50,011 nucleotides of DNA from assembly GCA_022825895.1 (NCBI GenBank), contig JAJDVX010000038.1, positions 1-50,011 of the forward strand, written 5' to 3'. Under the pieces are notes generated by a model. It was not told where the DNA came from, did no database searches, and saw only the letters and a program-made list of their open reading frames with translations. The position numbers were made by a program, and so were the translations under genes. This document shows, in pieces, positions 25,079 to 34,089 of this stretch. Every line of letters begins with the position of its first letter. Position 1 is the stretch's first letter. This stretch comes from Chloroflexota bacterium. GTDB taxonomy: Bacteria; Chloroflexota; UBA11872.

Positions 25079-25843
25079 CTACTTCTCCCGCCAGGGCAGC
25101 CGCCACAAGCCCAGGCCCATTGCGATGAGCGCGTAGGCCGCCAGGATTCCCAGTTCCAGCCAGACATCCGCACGTCCACCCAGCGAGGCGGCGATGGCGT
25201 CGGCCGCGTAGCGGAGCGGCGAGACATATCCGAACCACCGCAGGAGCAGCGGCGCCGACTCCATGGTGAAGTAGACCGGCGAGATGATGACGAGCACGAT
25301 GGCGATGAGGCTGGCGATGACGTTGCCCACCGGCAGGGACGGGGCGAAGCTCATGACGAACAGGACGATGCCGGCAAGCGCCAAGACCGTGAGCAGCAGG
25401 GCGGGAGCCAGCGCCCAAGTCGGTTCGATCTCGACGCCGGCGATGAAAGCAAAGCCCAAGAGAAACACGGCCGAGAGCGTTCCTGAGATCGCCGTATAGG
25501 CCAACGTGCCAACGACGTAGGCGGCCTTGGACACGGGCATGGTGATGACGAGCTTCAAATGGCCCATGAAGCGCTGCGCCACGATCTGCTGCCCGACGAG
25601 CATGGCGGTGCTGAAGGACACGCCGAAGATCAGCGTCCCGGCCAGCAGGCGTTGCCAGACGGCCGCGTCGTCCGGAGCTATTGAACGAAAGACGTAAAAC
25701 ATGGGGATCGGGAACACCAGGGTTCCCAGCACGATGAGATACCACTGGCGGATCATCGGGAGCGCGTGGAGCTCGAGGACGGCCAGCGAATCGCTTGCGA
25801 ACTTGCGGGGTCCGGGTTTGCTGAGGCGGTCAGTCCGCGCCAT
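25079..25843 (-). CDS. ABC-2 type transporter permease
   Basis: Integral membrane subunit of an ABC-2 type exporter, 254 aa. It has six predicted hydrophobic helices, the ABC-2 pattern of one N-terminal helix (YLIVLGTLVFPIPMFYVF) followed by five more, and SPVYFTMESAPLLLRWFGYVSPLRYAADAI split around a re-entrant region (YVSPLRYAADAI is typical). The ATG at 25843 overlaps the ATPase gene end by 14 bases; a start at 25858 would add five residues. It pairs with the ATPase to export a lipid, drug or polysaccharide precursor. The substrate cannot be read. Next to a two-component system, as are many drug or peptide exporters. Confidence 0.88.
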   Translation of the reverse strand: MARTDRLSKPGPRKFASDSLAVLELHALPMIRQWYLIVLGTLVFPIPMFYVFRSIAPDDAAVWQRLLAGTLIFGVSFSTAMLVGQQIVAQRFMGHLKLVITMPVSKAAYVVGTLAYTAISGTLSAVFLLGFAFIAGVEIEPTWALAPALLLTVLALAGIVLFVMSFAPSLPVGNVIASLIAIVLVIISPVYFTMESAPLLLRWFGYVSPLRYAADAIAASLGGRADVWLELGILAAYALIAMGLGLWRLPWREK

Positions 25844-26822
25844 CGGCCTCGCCTGCATTGCGTGCGTGCTGCGTCAGGGCCAGGTACACGTCCTCAAGGC
25901 TCGTGCGCATCACGGAGTATTCGTCGATGCCCTGAGCACGAAGTTGGTTGGCCAGGGCCAGGTGGTCGTCGCCGAACACGGTCTGACGGCCCTCCGGCGT
26001 CTCGTAGACCAGCTTGTATTCGTGGCCGATCGAGGCCCGCAGGTTCGTGATCGTGTCCAGCGAGATCAGGCGCCCGTCCTGGATGATGCCGATGCGATCG
26101 CAGAGCGTTTCGGCCTCCTCCATATAGTGCGTGGTCAGGAGCACGGCGGCGTCGCGCTGCCGGTAGCTCTGCAGGACCTCCCAGAGTCGTTGGCGGGACT
26201 CAACGTCGAGGCCGACCGTGGGTTCGTCGAGGATCAGGACATCCGGCTGCGCCAGCATGGCGATGCCGACCAGCAACCGGCGGCGCAAGCCGCCTGACAG
26301 GCGTTCGCTGTTGAAGTCGCGGTGGGCCGTCAGGTCGAGTTCCTCGATCAGCTCGTCCGCCCGCTCCCGCGCATCCCGCCGCGACAGCCCGCGCAGCACG
26401 CCGAAAATGCGCAGGTGCCGGTATACCGACAGCCCCTGGAACAGGCGCGCCTCCTGCGGAACCACGCCAATCCGCGCCTTAGCGTCGTCCGGATTCGCCA
26501 CGGCGTCGATGCCGACCACCCGCACGTCGCCGGAGGTTGGGAGCAACTCTGTCGTGATCTGCCGGACCAGCGTGGTCTTACCCGCGCCGTTGGGCCCCAA
26601 CACCCCCAGCGCCTCGCCCCAGTTGACGGCCAGCGAGATGTCCCGGTTGGCGTGCGGACCGTCCTTGTAGCGCTTATTGAGGCTGCGGACCTCAATCGGC
26701 GGAGGTCGCTCAACGCTGGTCAGCGGAGTATGTCCATACGGAGAGACTCGATAGGTCTCTGGTCGTCGAGGCGTTTGTCCACATCGCTCGCTTAGCCGGC
26801 GCCACCTGCGAAGGGCGGTCAC
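25830..26822 (-). CDS. ABC-2 type transporter ATP-binding protein
   Basis: ATPase subunit of the exporter, 330 aa, of the CcmA/DrrA group. Walker A is GPNGAGKTT, the Q-loop VPQEA, the signature LSGGLRRR, Walker B LILDEPTVGLD and the switch His in TTHYMEE. A C-terminal domain follows. The frame opens with a GTG at 26822; an internal start cannot be excluded because the first 40 residues are Arg-rich and not conserved-looking. It is divergent from the response regulator gene at 26922, with 99 bases between, where the shared control region must lie. The regulator could therefore control this exporter. Confidence 0.92.
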   Translation of the reverse strand: MTALRRWRRLSERCGQTPRRPETYRVSPYGHTPLTSVERPPPIEVRSLNKRYKDGPHANRDISLAVNWGEALGVLGPNGAGKTTLVRQITTELLPTSGDVRVVGIDAVANPDDAKARIGVVPQEARLFQGLSVYRHLRIFGVLRGLSRRDARERADELIEELDLTAHRDFNSERLSGGLRRRLLVGIAMLAQPDVLILDEPTVGLDVESRQRLWEVLQSYRQRDAAVLLTTHYMEEAETLCDRIGIIQDGRLISLDTITNLRASIGHEYKLVYETPEGRQTVFGDDHLALANQLRAQGIDEYSVMRTSLEDVYLALTQHARNAGEADGAD

Positions 26823-26921
26823 AGGTTAGCCATTGAGTCGGCGACGGGACCATTCGCCACTGAAGAATCGCCAGCCGGCGAGTATCTTCGAGAGCCCCAA
26901 GCCGCCCTCCCCTAGGCAGTG

Positions 26922-27647
26922 ATGGCTCGAGCCACCCGTCCATGCGTCCTGATCATCGAAGATGACGCGCGTTACGTCCGCCTGCTGGGCACTATTCTGA
27001 AGCAGCGGGGCTTCCGGACGCTGAGCGCCGGAACCGGCACTCGGGGGCTGGACCTGATTGCGGCCGAAGCGCCGGACGCTGTTGTGCTGGACCTGGGACT
27101 GCCGGACGTCGACGGTCTGGACGTGCTGGTGCGCATGCGCCAGTTCTCCGACGCCCCTGTGATTGTGATCAGCGCCCGCGGCGACGAGACGGACATTGTG
27201 CGGGGCCTGGAATCGGGCGCCGACGACTACCTGGGCAAGCCCTTTGGCGTTCCTGAACTCCTGGCCCGACTGCAGGCCGTGATGCGGCGCACGCCGCAGG
27301 CCCAAGTTCAGATCATGCCGCCGTTCGAGTCCAAAGATCTCCGAATCGACTTTGCGGCGGCTGAAGTCAGCGTTGCCGGCGAACCAGTCAGGCTGACCGC
27401 CACCGAATACCGTCTTCTACAGTTTCTGGCTCGCAACGCCGGCCGCGTGCTCGTACCCGACCAGTTGCTCGAGAACGTGTGGGGACCCGAGTACGTGGGG
27501 GACGAGCACCTGGTGCGCGTGTACGTCAGTCGAGTTCGCCAGAAGATCGAGCGCGATCGTCGCAACCCACGCCACCTCATCACCCGACCCGGGGTGGGAT
27601 ACATGCTGCGCCGGCACGAATCACCGCATGCCCAAGCCAGCGCCTGA
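26922..27647 (+). CDS. OmpR/PhoB-family response regulator
   Basis: A 241-aa transcription factor with a receiver domain (residues 7-118) and an OmpR-type winged helix (about 130-232). Phosphorylation is expected at D57 in VVLDLGLPDVDG, with the acidic pair IIEDDA and the Lys in YLGKPFG. The DNA-binding end has RLTATEYRLLQFLARN and VYVSRVRQKIE. A GTG one codon earlier (26919) is an alternative start. It ends 20 bases inside the next gene, so it is translationally coupled to the kinase. Divergent from the ABC exporter, and possibly its regulator. Confidence 0.95.
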   Translation: MARATRPCVLIIEDDARYVRLLGTILKQRGFRTLSAGTGTRGLDLIAAEAPDAVVLDLGLPDVDGLDVLVRMRQFSDAPVIVISARGDETDIVRGLESGADDYLGKPFGVPELLARLQAVMRRTPQAQVQIMPPFESKDLRIDFAAAEVSVAGEPVRLTATEYRLLQFLARNAGRVLVPDQLLENVWGPEYVGDEHLVRVYVSRVRQKIERDRRNPRHLITRPGVGYMLRRHESPHAQASA

Positions 27648-28893
27648 ACCAGAGGGTCGCTCGGCGAACGGGCCTCGCGCGCGAGAGGCCGCCTTCGACC
27701 CTCGCGCGCGGGCGCTCATCCGCTCATTCAGCGAGGCCGCAAAGATCCTCAACACGTCGCTGTCGCTAGAGTCGGTGCTCCGCGACCTGGCGCGGCTCGG
27801 CCGGTCGGTTCTCAGCGCTCGCTACGGCGCGGTAGGGGTGCTGGGCCCTGAGGGTGAAATCGCTCGATTCGTGACTTCCGGATTACGTGAAGACGAAATC
27901 AAGGCGATCGGCCAGGCGCCGCAAGGGCACGGCTTGCTTGGAGCGGTGATAGCCGACGGCCGGCCGCTGCGGTCCGCAAATATTGCCGGCGATCCCCGCG
28001 CGGTCGGCTTTCCGCCCAACCACCCGCCCATGACCAGCTTTCTTGGCGTGCCCATTCGCCGGGGGACGCGAGTTCTCGGCAATCTCTATGTCACCGACAA
28101 GACGACTGGGGACGGATTCGACGACGACGATGAATGGGTGGCGACGGTTCTGGCCGATCACGCCGCCCTGGCCATTGAGCGCGCGACGCTGAGCGCGGCG
28201 CGCGACGCGTTTCTTTCTGTAGCCGCGCATGAACTGCGATCCCCGGTCGGCGCGCTGCGGCTGACCATTGAGTCGGCCATCGAGCAAGCCACGGATAGTG
28301 ACACACCGGCCGCCATCCGCGAGCTTCTGCGCGAAGTCGAGCGCGGCGTCGATGAACTCTCGCTGGAAGTGGATGACCTCCTGGATGCGTCCCGACTCGA
28401 CCGCGGCGCACTCCGGGTGCAACGTTCAACGGTTGACCTGCGCCAGGTCTGCCAGGCCGCGGTCGATCGTATGCGGTGGGCGCTTGCCACCGACCGGGTT
28501 ATCGCGAAGCTTCCCAGCGAACCAATCTGGGGCCGGTGGGACCGCCGCCGACTCGAGCGTGCGGTGGCCAACTTGCTTGAGAACTCGCTGCGTTACAGCC
28601 CGGGTGACACGCCGGTCTGGATCGTTGCCCGCTCAGCCGAGGCGCGGGCGACGATCCAAGTGCAGGACAGTGGCCCGGGCATCGACGCGGCAGACCAGGA
28701 TCGAATCTGGCAGCCGTTTGTTCGGGGTTCCCAGAGTCACGGAACGCAGCGCGGCGCAGGACTCGGGCTCTATATCGTCCGCGAGATCGTGTCGGCGCAC
28801 GGCGGCAGCATCACGTTGGACTCCCAGACGACGGTCGGAACCACCATCACCCTCACACTGCCGCTGCGGCCGTCAGGCGCTATCGACGCCTAA
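27628..28893 (+). CDS. GAF-domain sensor histidine kinase
   Basis: A 421-aa soluble sensor kinase, with no membrane helix. Residues about 40-185 form a GAF domain (SARYGAVGVLGPEGEIARFV, FLGVPIRRGTRVLGNLYVTDK), followed by the HisKA H-box AAHELRSPVGALR (His201). The HATPase part has the N-box ANLLENSLRYSPGD (about 314-327), G1 DSGPGID and G2 GAGLGLYIV. The stimulus is probably a cytoplasmic small molecule or redox signal, because GAF domains bind such ligands and no sensor region lies outside the cell. The GAF sequence resembles DevS/DosS-type domains, but I do not see a clear heme His. It acts on the overlapping response regulator. Confidence 0.94.
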   Translation: MPKPAPEPEGRSANGPRAREAAFDPRARALIRSFSEAAKILNTSLSLESVLRDLARLGRSVLSARYGAVGVLGPEGEIARFVTSGLREDEIKAIGQAPQGHGLLGAVIADGRPLRSANIAGDPRAVGFPPNHPPMTSFLGVPIRRGTRVLGNLYVTDKTTGDGFDDDDEWVATVLADHAALAIERATLSAARDAFLSVAAHELRSPVGALRLTIESAIEQATDSDTPAAIRELLREVERGVDELSLEVDDLLDASRLDRGALRVQRSTVDLRQVCQAAVDRMRWALATDRVIAKLPSEPIWGRWDRRRLERAVANLLENSLRYSPGDTPVWIVARSAEARATIQVQDSGPGIDAADQDRIWQPFVRGSQSHGTQRGAGLGLYIVREIVSAHGGSITLDSQTTVGTTITLTLPLRPSGAIDA

Positions 28894-29048
28894 GCGCCGC
28901 CACGCCAGCCGACGGGGGCGTAGCCCAAATCGCTGTTACGAAACTGTGACGTTTGCGGACAGGGGCGCGACGCCGCGTTGACATCGTCGCGCGACGCTAT
29001 TGGTGCGGAAGCGATGGTGTCTCCGCAGTCGAAAGGAAGGTAGGCGAA

Positions 29049-29648
29049 ATGGCCGGTAACCCGCCGAGTCAGGCCTACGTGGTCGACGATCCGGGCATTT
29101 GCAAGGCGCTCCTACAGAACACGAGGTGGTCGTGGCTATTCCTCCCCCTTCGGTTCTGGCTGGGATACGAGTGGATTAATGCCTCGGCCCACAAAATCAA
29201 GAGCCCAGCGTGGATGGATGGCGGCGCGGCGCTTCAAGGGTTCTGGACGCGCGCGGTCAGCATTCCGGACGAGGGCCGGCCGGCCATCGCGTTCGACTGG
29301 TACCGGGAGTTCATCAACTTCATGCTGGTCAACGAGTGGTATTCGTGGTTCGCCAAGCTCATCGCCGTTGGACAGATGGCCGTCGGCATTGCCCTGATCG
29401 TGGGTGCATTCACCGCCATCGCGGCATTCTTTGGGCTGACCATGAACGTCAGCTTCGTGCTCGCGGGCTCAGCCAGCACAAATGCCGTGCTTCTGCTGGC
29501 GGCGCTGGTACTGATTCTGGCGTGGAAAGTCGCAGGCTACTGGGGGCTTGACCGATGGCTGCTGCCGGCGCTCGGCACGCCCTGGACGAGGGAGCGCGTC
29601 CGCTCCCCTCGGACCGCGTACCCCACGGTACCGCACGCCGCAGACTGA
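29049..29648 (+). CDS. DoxX-family membrane protein
   Basis: A 199-aa membrane protein from the ATG at 29049 (AGGAAGG ribosome binding site). It contains about four helices in DoxX layout: FLPLRFWLGYEWINASAHKI at the start, FAKLIAVGQMAVGIALIVGA, and later LLLAALVLILAW and YWGLDRWLLPALG. The DoxX family ranges from thiosulfate:quinone oxidoreductase subunits (DoxD) to redox-homeostasis proteins partnering with SodA and SseA in mycobacteria. No such partner is adjacent here. It follows the histidine kinase by 155 bases on the same strand and may belong to its regulon. The Trp-rich end of the protein is unremarkable. Confidence 0.82.
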   Translation: MAGNPPSQAYVVDDPGICKALLQNTRWSWLFLPLRFWLGYEWINASAHKIKSPAWMDGGAALQGFWTRAVSIPDEGRPAIAFDWYREFINFMLVNEWYSWFAKLIAVGQMAVGIALIVGAFTAIAAFFGLTMNVSFVLAGSASTNAVLLLAALVLILAWKVAGYWGLDRWLLPALGTPWTRERVRSPRTAYPTVPHAAD

Positions 29649-30106
29649 GAATCCCCTCCCCCCTGCCCGTGGCGCCGAAACTACCCCGGCGCCGCGGGCA
29701 GCGCCTATGCCACCGATCGACTGCAGTCCACAAGCCGGCCAGGCCGAGCCACGCATATGCGCATCGATGGGCGATTCTGACTGAGTTGCTGGCCGCCAAA
29801 GCGCTGTGCGTCGAGCCCGACAAGCCGCGCGGCTACGTTGAGCGGCGGGTCGGCGCCTAGCCGGAGCGGAAGGTGCCCGACCAGCCGGGCGTCGTGTCGC
29901 AGCTTCATGATCTTCTGCTGGCGGTCCGGCCGCTGCGAGGTCGATTCCCGGGCGCGGTGAAGACGGCCAGGCTGTAGGCCGGCATCCGGCGGCGTCTGTC
30001 GCCGAGGCCGTCTGCGGCGTGTCGGGACAGGAAGCGCTGTCAAGGCCCAACCGAACGGCTTACATAGACTTGCGGAACGTGGCCGAATCTCTGCAGGAGC
30101 CGGGGT
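29649..30106. other. 458-base gap with no supported gene
   Basis: Several short open frames exist on both strands, but none has a recognisable motif or a good ribosome binding site, and they overlap each other in a way typical of GC-rich noise. No tRNA or clear terminator is visible. The right part should hold the promoter for the dioxygenase at 30107. Confidence 0.5.
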
Positions 30107-30955
30107 ATGAAGCTCACCACCCAGCAGCACGCGTTCTTTGAGACCTTTGGCTACCTGGGCTTTCCCGGGCGTTTCGCGGAGGAAGCGGAGGCCATCAGCG
30201 CCGAGTTCGAGCGCCTCTGGGCCGAGCATGGCGGCGGGCATCACGGGCAGGCGCACGATTATGAGCAGCGCTCAGCGCTAGTGCCCTTCATCGACCAGAG
30301 CGAGTACCTGAGCGCGCTGCTGGACGATCCGCGCATCGACAACGTGGCCAGCGACCTGTTGGGTGAGGACTACAACTACACGGGCAGCGACGGCAACTTC
30401 TACGTGGGCGACACGCGCTGGCACTCCGATGGCTACGCGCGCAGCAAGTACCGGAACATCAAGTTCGCGTTTTACCTGGATCCGGTCGACCGCGACACGG
30501 GCTGCCTGCGGGTCATACCCGGCAGCCACCATCGGGGCGACGACTACGCGGAGGGCCTGCAGGACATTATGTCAAGCCAGCGGGCATGGACGATGGCGGA
30601 GCGCGTGGGCGTCACCGGCCAGGAGATGCCGGCCGTGGCGTTGGAGACGCGTCCCGGCGACCTGCTGATGTTCAACCAGGACCTCAAGCACGCGTCCTTT
30701 GGCGGCGGAACGCGGCGGCGCATGTTCACCATCAATGTGTCCGAACGGTTTGCCGAGGAGGATCTGGACGAACTGCGCCAGGACATCGGGCACGGGGCCC
30801 GCTTCTGGATCGAGCGCGCCTACGGCGACGCCATGATCCGAACGGCCGGACCAAAGCGCATGCGTCACCTGGAACAGCGCCTGGCGAATGATGGCCACTT
30901 GCCGGAACTGGCGCGCAAGGCGCGCGAGGCGATGAGCGAGCCCTCGCGGGGGTAA
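30107..30955 (+). CDS. Phytanoyl-CoA dioxygenase (PhyH) family protein
   Basis: Fe(II)/2-oxoglutarate-dependent oxygenase of 282 aa. The iron triad is H106 and D108 in RWHSDGY and H195 in LKHASFGGG; the Arg that binds 2-oxoglutarate is in the RRRMFTIN stretch after it. LRVIPGSHHRGD is the standard PhyH core motif. The family hydroxylates lipids, amino acids, halogenated or phosphonate compounds, and is expanded in many marine Chloroflexota and Poribacteria. The ATG at 30107 has a GGAGCCGGGG site before it. It has no neighbour on the same strand close enough to suggest an operon, so its substrate is unknown. Confidence 0.93.
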   Translation: MKLTTQQHAFFETFGYLGFPGRFAEEAEAISAEFERLWAEHGGGHHGQAHDYEQRSALVPFIDQSEYLSALLDDPRIDNVASDLLGEDYNYTGSDGNFYVGDTRWHSDGYARSKYRNIKFAFYLDPVDRDTGCLRVIPGSHHRGDDYAEGLQDIMSSQRAWTMAERVGVTGQEMPAVALETRPGDLLMFNQDLKHASFGGGTRRRMFTINVSERFAEEDLDELRQDIGHGARFWIERAYGDAMIRTAGPKRMRHLEQRLANDGHLPELARKAREAMSEPSRG

Positions 30956-31064
30956 GCGCCCCTCAAGGCCGCCAGCGATGGCACGGCATGCGAGCGGTAA
31001 GGTTAGGGAACGGGCGGCTGCGGCTCTACGGTGACGTGCTCGTGGTCTTGAAGCGAGGGTCCGC

Positions 31065-32507
31065 GTGAGTGTCAGACCGGGCGTCACGCGGCGCAGCGTG
31101 CTGCGCATGCTGGGCAGCGGAAGCCTGGGCGCCCTTGCCGCCGCGTGCGGCGAGTCGGCACCGGAGCAACCGACGCCGCCGCCCAGCACCGGCCGCCGCG
31201 ACCTGGATGCCGCGCTGCAGCGGGCTCGCACTGCCGCGGCGACCGTGACCGAGCGCGCTCCGGCGCCGGGTCCGTCACTTCCGCAGCCGGGGGAGCGACG
31301 CGAGGTGCCCGTGGCCGTCATGTCGTTGGAAGTCGCGGGCCCCAGGATTCTCGCGTTATTTGCCAATGGCCTGCTGGAGGCCGGCCGCCAGTCCGAGGGC
31401 CGTTACAAGTTCAGCGACGTGGCTCTCGATTTTTCTGTTACTGAGGATTGGAGCATGAGCCGCACGCTTGCGGCTGTTGAAGCTTTGGCCCCCGAACTCG
31501 TCGCCTATTTCGACATCGATCTTGAAGACCTGGTCGCCCACGACCAACTCACGCCGCTGGGCGACTTTCTGGCTGCCGATCCGGACTTCGATCCCGGAGC
31601 ATTCTGGCCCGGCGTCCTGGAGAGCGGCCGTCACGAGGGCGAGCAATTCGGGCTGCCGTTTAGCGTCTCTCCATCTTTCGCCCTGGTCAACGGCGAACTG
31701 GCGTCCGAGCGGGACATTGAACTGCCCGAGCCAACTCTGCAGGCCTTCACCGCCGAAGCCTTCCTGCGAACCGCGCAAGCATTCCACGAGCCTGATCCAC
31801 CGGACGGTGGCCTCGGTACCCGAGGCATTCTGGGCGGAGTCCTCGCCGAGCCGACGTCGAGCGGCGACTACCTGGTGTTTCCGCCGGTGACGGTTGCATT
31901 GCTCTCCGCGCTGGGGAGATTTCGCGATGCCAGCGGCGGCTTTACGTCGCTTCAGAGCGACAAAGCTCGTGAGGTCCTGGAGTTTTACGGCGACTTAATC
32001 CACCGCCAGCGCTTGCTGAAGATTGGCGACTATGACCTTTTCCCGTATGTACAGGCCGGCACGTGGGGCATTGGATTCGGAACCGTCGCCTTCTCGGACA
32101 TCGGCGAGTTCCGCGGCGACAATCGCGTGTACCCCTTTCCGTCGTTCGGATCGGGGCGAAACCCGACCCATACGTTCCATCTCGGCATCGTGAAGTCGGC
32201 CAGGGATCCCCAGGTTTCCTACGACGCGTTGCGGCATCTGTACTCAGCCGTCGCGCCCGCCTCGATTCTGCCGCCACTTCGCGTAGATGCGGCAGCGATT
32301 CGGAAGCTCATGCCCGAACTGAACGGCGACGACGAGCATGTGCTCGTGCACATGCTTGAGAACGCGGCGTTCGACGACTCCTCGCGGTCCGAGTCGGAAT
32401 CGCTCAGGGACACGATCGTTCGCGAGGTATTCCTGGGCGACACAGAGCCTGGCGAAGGTTTGCGAAGGGCAATTCAGGCAATGCAGGAAAGTGCGGCCGG
32501 CAACTAA
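31065..32507 (+). CDS. Extracellular solute-binding lipoprotein, standalone
   Basis: A 480-aa sugar-type (family 1) substrate-binding protein. It begins at GTG 31065 with a GCGAGGG site. The signal peptide has a twin-arginine-like TRRSVLRM followed by a lipobox LAAACGE (C28), as in other Chloroflexota binding proteins, then a proline-rich linker. The mature part has family 1 landmarks such as GLPFSVSPSFALVNGEL and SGDYLVFPPVTVAL. No permease or ATPase gene lies next to it, so it must share a transporter encoded elsewhere or act as a scavenger. It precedes the sialidase-like gene by 78 bases, so the bound ligand may be its product. Confidence 0.8.
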   Translation: MSVRPGVTRRSVLRMLGSGSLGALAAACGESAPEQPTPPPSTGRRDLDAALQRARTAAATVTERAPAPGPSLPQPGERREVPVAVMSLEVAGPRILALFANGLLEAGRQSEGRYKFSDVALDFSVTEDWSMSRTLAAVEALAPELVAYFDIDLEDLVAHDQLTPLGDFLAADPDFDPGAFWPGVLESGRHEGEQFGLPFSVSPSFALVNGELASERDIELPEPTLQAFTAEAFLRTAQAFHEPDPPDGGLGTRGILGGVLAEPTSSGDYLVFPPVTVALLSALGRFRDASGGFTSLQSDKAREVLEFYGDLIHRQRLLKIGDYDLFPYVQAGTWGIGFGTVAFSDIGEFRGDNRVYPFPSFGSGRNPTHTFHLGIVKSARDPQVSYDALRHLYSAVAPASILPPLRVDAAAIRKLMPELNGDDEHVLVHMLENAAFDDSSRSESESLRDTIVREVFLGDTEPGEGLRRAIQAMQESAAGN

Positions 32508-32526
32508 CTTTCGTAGGAAGGGCAGC

Positions 32527-32560
32527 CCGCACGGACCTTTACGCTAAGGGGTCCGCGCGG
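32527..32560 (+). terminator. Hairpin between binding protein and sialidase genes
   Basis: An extended stem in the 78-base gap: CGGACCTTT (32532-32540) pairs with AGGGGTCCG (32547-32555, with two G-T pairs), and four further pairs extend it outward across one mismatch. The ribosome binding site AAAAGGAGG of the next gene follows at 32572-32580. Without a T run it is probably a partial terminator or an mRNA stability element that sets the ratio of the two products. Confidence 0.4.
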
Positions 32561-32585
32561 TCTGAGGCTGCAAAAGGAGGCGACC

Positions 32586-33950
32586 GTGTCTGATCCGTTG
32601 GTCGAATTCGTCGACGTGTTTTTTCCGGGTCAGGGCGACACGCTGACCCAGGCGCCGGCCTATCACTGGGATCGGACGGAGGCGCCGGCGGAGGTCTCGG
32701 CGAAGGAAGGCCTCTCGGAGCAGAACGAGCCGGATTCGAATGCGATTCACACGTTTGGGGTGACCGCGAACTTCTATACCAGTACTCGAGACCCCAACGA
32801 GCTTCTGATTGCGGTCATCAGCACCGACCGGCCGATGCGCAAGCGGATGGCCCAGGCCAAGGTAACCGTCGATTTCACGAACCTGCAATACCACAACTAC
32901 GACGGCTTTGGCGTCGGCATGCCCGGACTGATCGTCACGGGCGCCGGGAACGTGGTGGCCGTGTGTTGCCGGCGCCACGATTCAATGAGCGACGGCGGCC
33001 ACGAGAACGACCTCCTGTCGGCGCGCAGCGTGGACGGCGGCAAGACCTGGACCCGCCAGCAGGTCATCCACGCCGAAAAAGGCCAGTACACGTTCCTTGG
33101 GGCGATTGTCGAAGACCGGGTTACGCGAACGATCTTCGTGACCTTTTGGAACATCCCCGCCGAGGTTCGGGATGACCTTGGGCATTTCAGCACCTACGCC
33201 GAGCAGGGCGGCGGGTTCGGGCTCGTCGAAAGCACCGACGACGGCCGGACCTGGTCGGACGCCGTGCGCGTCGATCCGAGCCCAAACGCCGAGGGCTGGA
33301 CCGGGTGGCCCAACAACAACGAGCACGGGATTCAACTCGTGGCCGGGCCGCACCGCGGTCGGCTGGTGATTCCTGGCTTCCTGTATAAGGACGGGGAGCC
33401 CGGACAGGTGCCCGGCGTGCGCGGCGGCCTGCTCTATAGCGACGACCACGGAACGACGTGGACGGTCGGCGGAGTCCTACCCAATGGGTCCGACGAGGCG
33501 TCGCTGGTGGAAACCGCCGGCGGCGAGATCTACGTCAGCTATCGCCGAAACACGCAGCGCCGCGACGGCCGAACCTATGCCCGCAGCCGCGACGGCGGAC
33601 GGAGCTTCTACGAACTCGGCGAGCATCCCGACCTCAGCGGCCGGCCGGTCAACGTGGGCCTCGCCCGCCATGGCTCGGGCGACGATAACCGACCGGAGAT
33701 TCTCCTGTTCTCCCATCCGATCGGCGTCAACCGCCGCATCCCCGGCGGGACCGAAATGACCATCTATGCGAGCACCGACGCCGGGCGCACCTGGCCGATC
33801 TCGAAACTCATCGATCCACGACCCTGCCGTTACTCCGACCTTGCCGTTACCCCCGATGGCACCGTGCTCTGCCTGTATAGCGTGGGCAACGTCCGAGACC
33901 TCGAGAAAATCACCCTGGCCCGTCTGCATATCGACGAACTCATCGCGTGA
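32586..33950 (+). CDS. Sialidase-like (BNR/Asp-box) glycoside hydrolase
   Basis: A 454-aa six-bladed propeller enzyme starting at GTG 32586, set by AAAAGGAGG. Five Asp boxes (S-x-D-x-G-x-T-W/F) are visible: 148-155 SVDGGKTW, 216-223 STDDGRTW, 285-292 SDDHGTTW, 334-341 SRDGGRSF and 396-403 STDAGRTW. The segment RYSDLAVTPDGTVLCLYS (415-432) aligns with the sialidase element holding the catalytic Tyr, so Y416 is the candidate nucleophile. GH33 enzymes usually continue with Glu in LYE; here it is LYS, so activity toward sialic acid is uncertain. No signal peptide is visible. A relative acting on another sugar is possible. Confidence 0.85.
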   Translation: MSDPLVEFVDVFFPGQGDTLTQAPAYHWDRTEAPAEVSAKEGLSEQNEPDSNAIHTFGVTANFYTSTRDPNELLIAVISTDRPMRKRMAQAKVTVDFTNLQYHNYDGFGVGMPGLIVTGAGNVVAVCCRRHDSMSDGGHENDLLSARSVDGGKTWTRQQVIHAEKGQYTFLGAIVEDRVTRTIFVTFWNIPAEVRDDLGHFSTYAEQGGGFGLVESTDDGRTWSDAVRVDPSPNAEGWTGWPNNNEHGIQLVAGPHRGRLVIPGFLYKDGEPGQVPGVRGGLLYSDDHGTTWTVGGVLPNGSDEASLVETAGGEIYVSYRRNTQRRDGRTYARSRDGGRSFYELGEHPDLSGRPVNVGLARHGSGDDNRPEILLFSHPIGVNRRIPGGTEMTIYASTDAGRTWPISKLIDPRPCRYSDLAVTPDGTVLCLYSVGNVRDLEKITLARLHIDELIA

Positions 33951-34089
33951 GGAGGGCAAAGGGCTGCGGAATCAATCGGCTCGCGACTAATGGGCAAGCG
34001 GTCAGTAGTCATTGAGGGCCAGAGCTCGTGAATCTGACGACGAAGTAGTCTTTCAGGCTGCGGCGGAATCGATCCGAAGTCAGGAAGCC

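Noticed and set aside
28978..29003. TTGACA at 28978-28983 as promoter for the DoxX gene
   Set aside because: No acceptable -10 sequence lies at 16 to 18 bases; the best candidate is at 14, so I did not list it.
29930..29965. tRNA T-arm-like string GGTCGATTCCC
   Set aside because: The loop is one base short of the TTCGA consensus and the flanking five-base arms do not pair; no acceptor or anticodon stem could be found around it.
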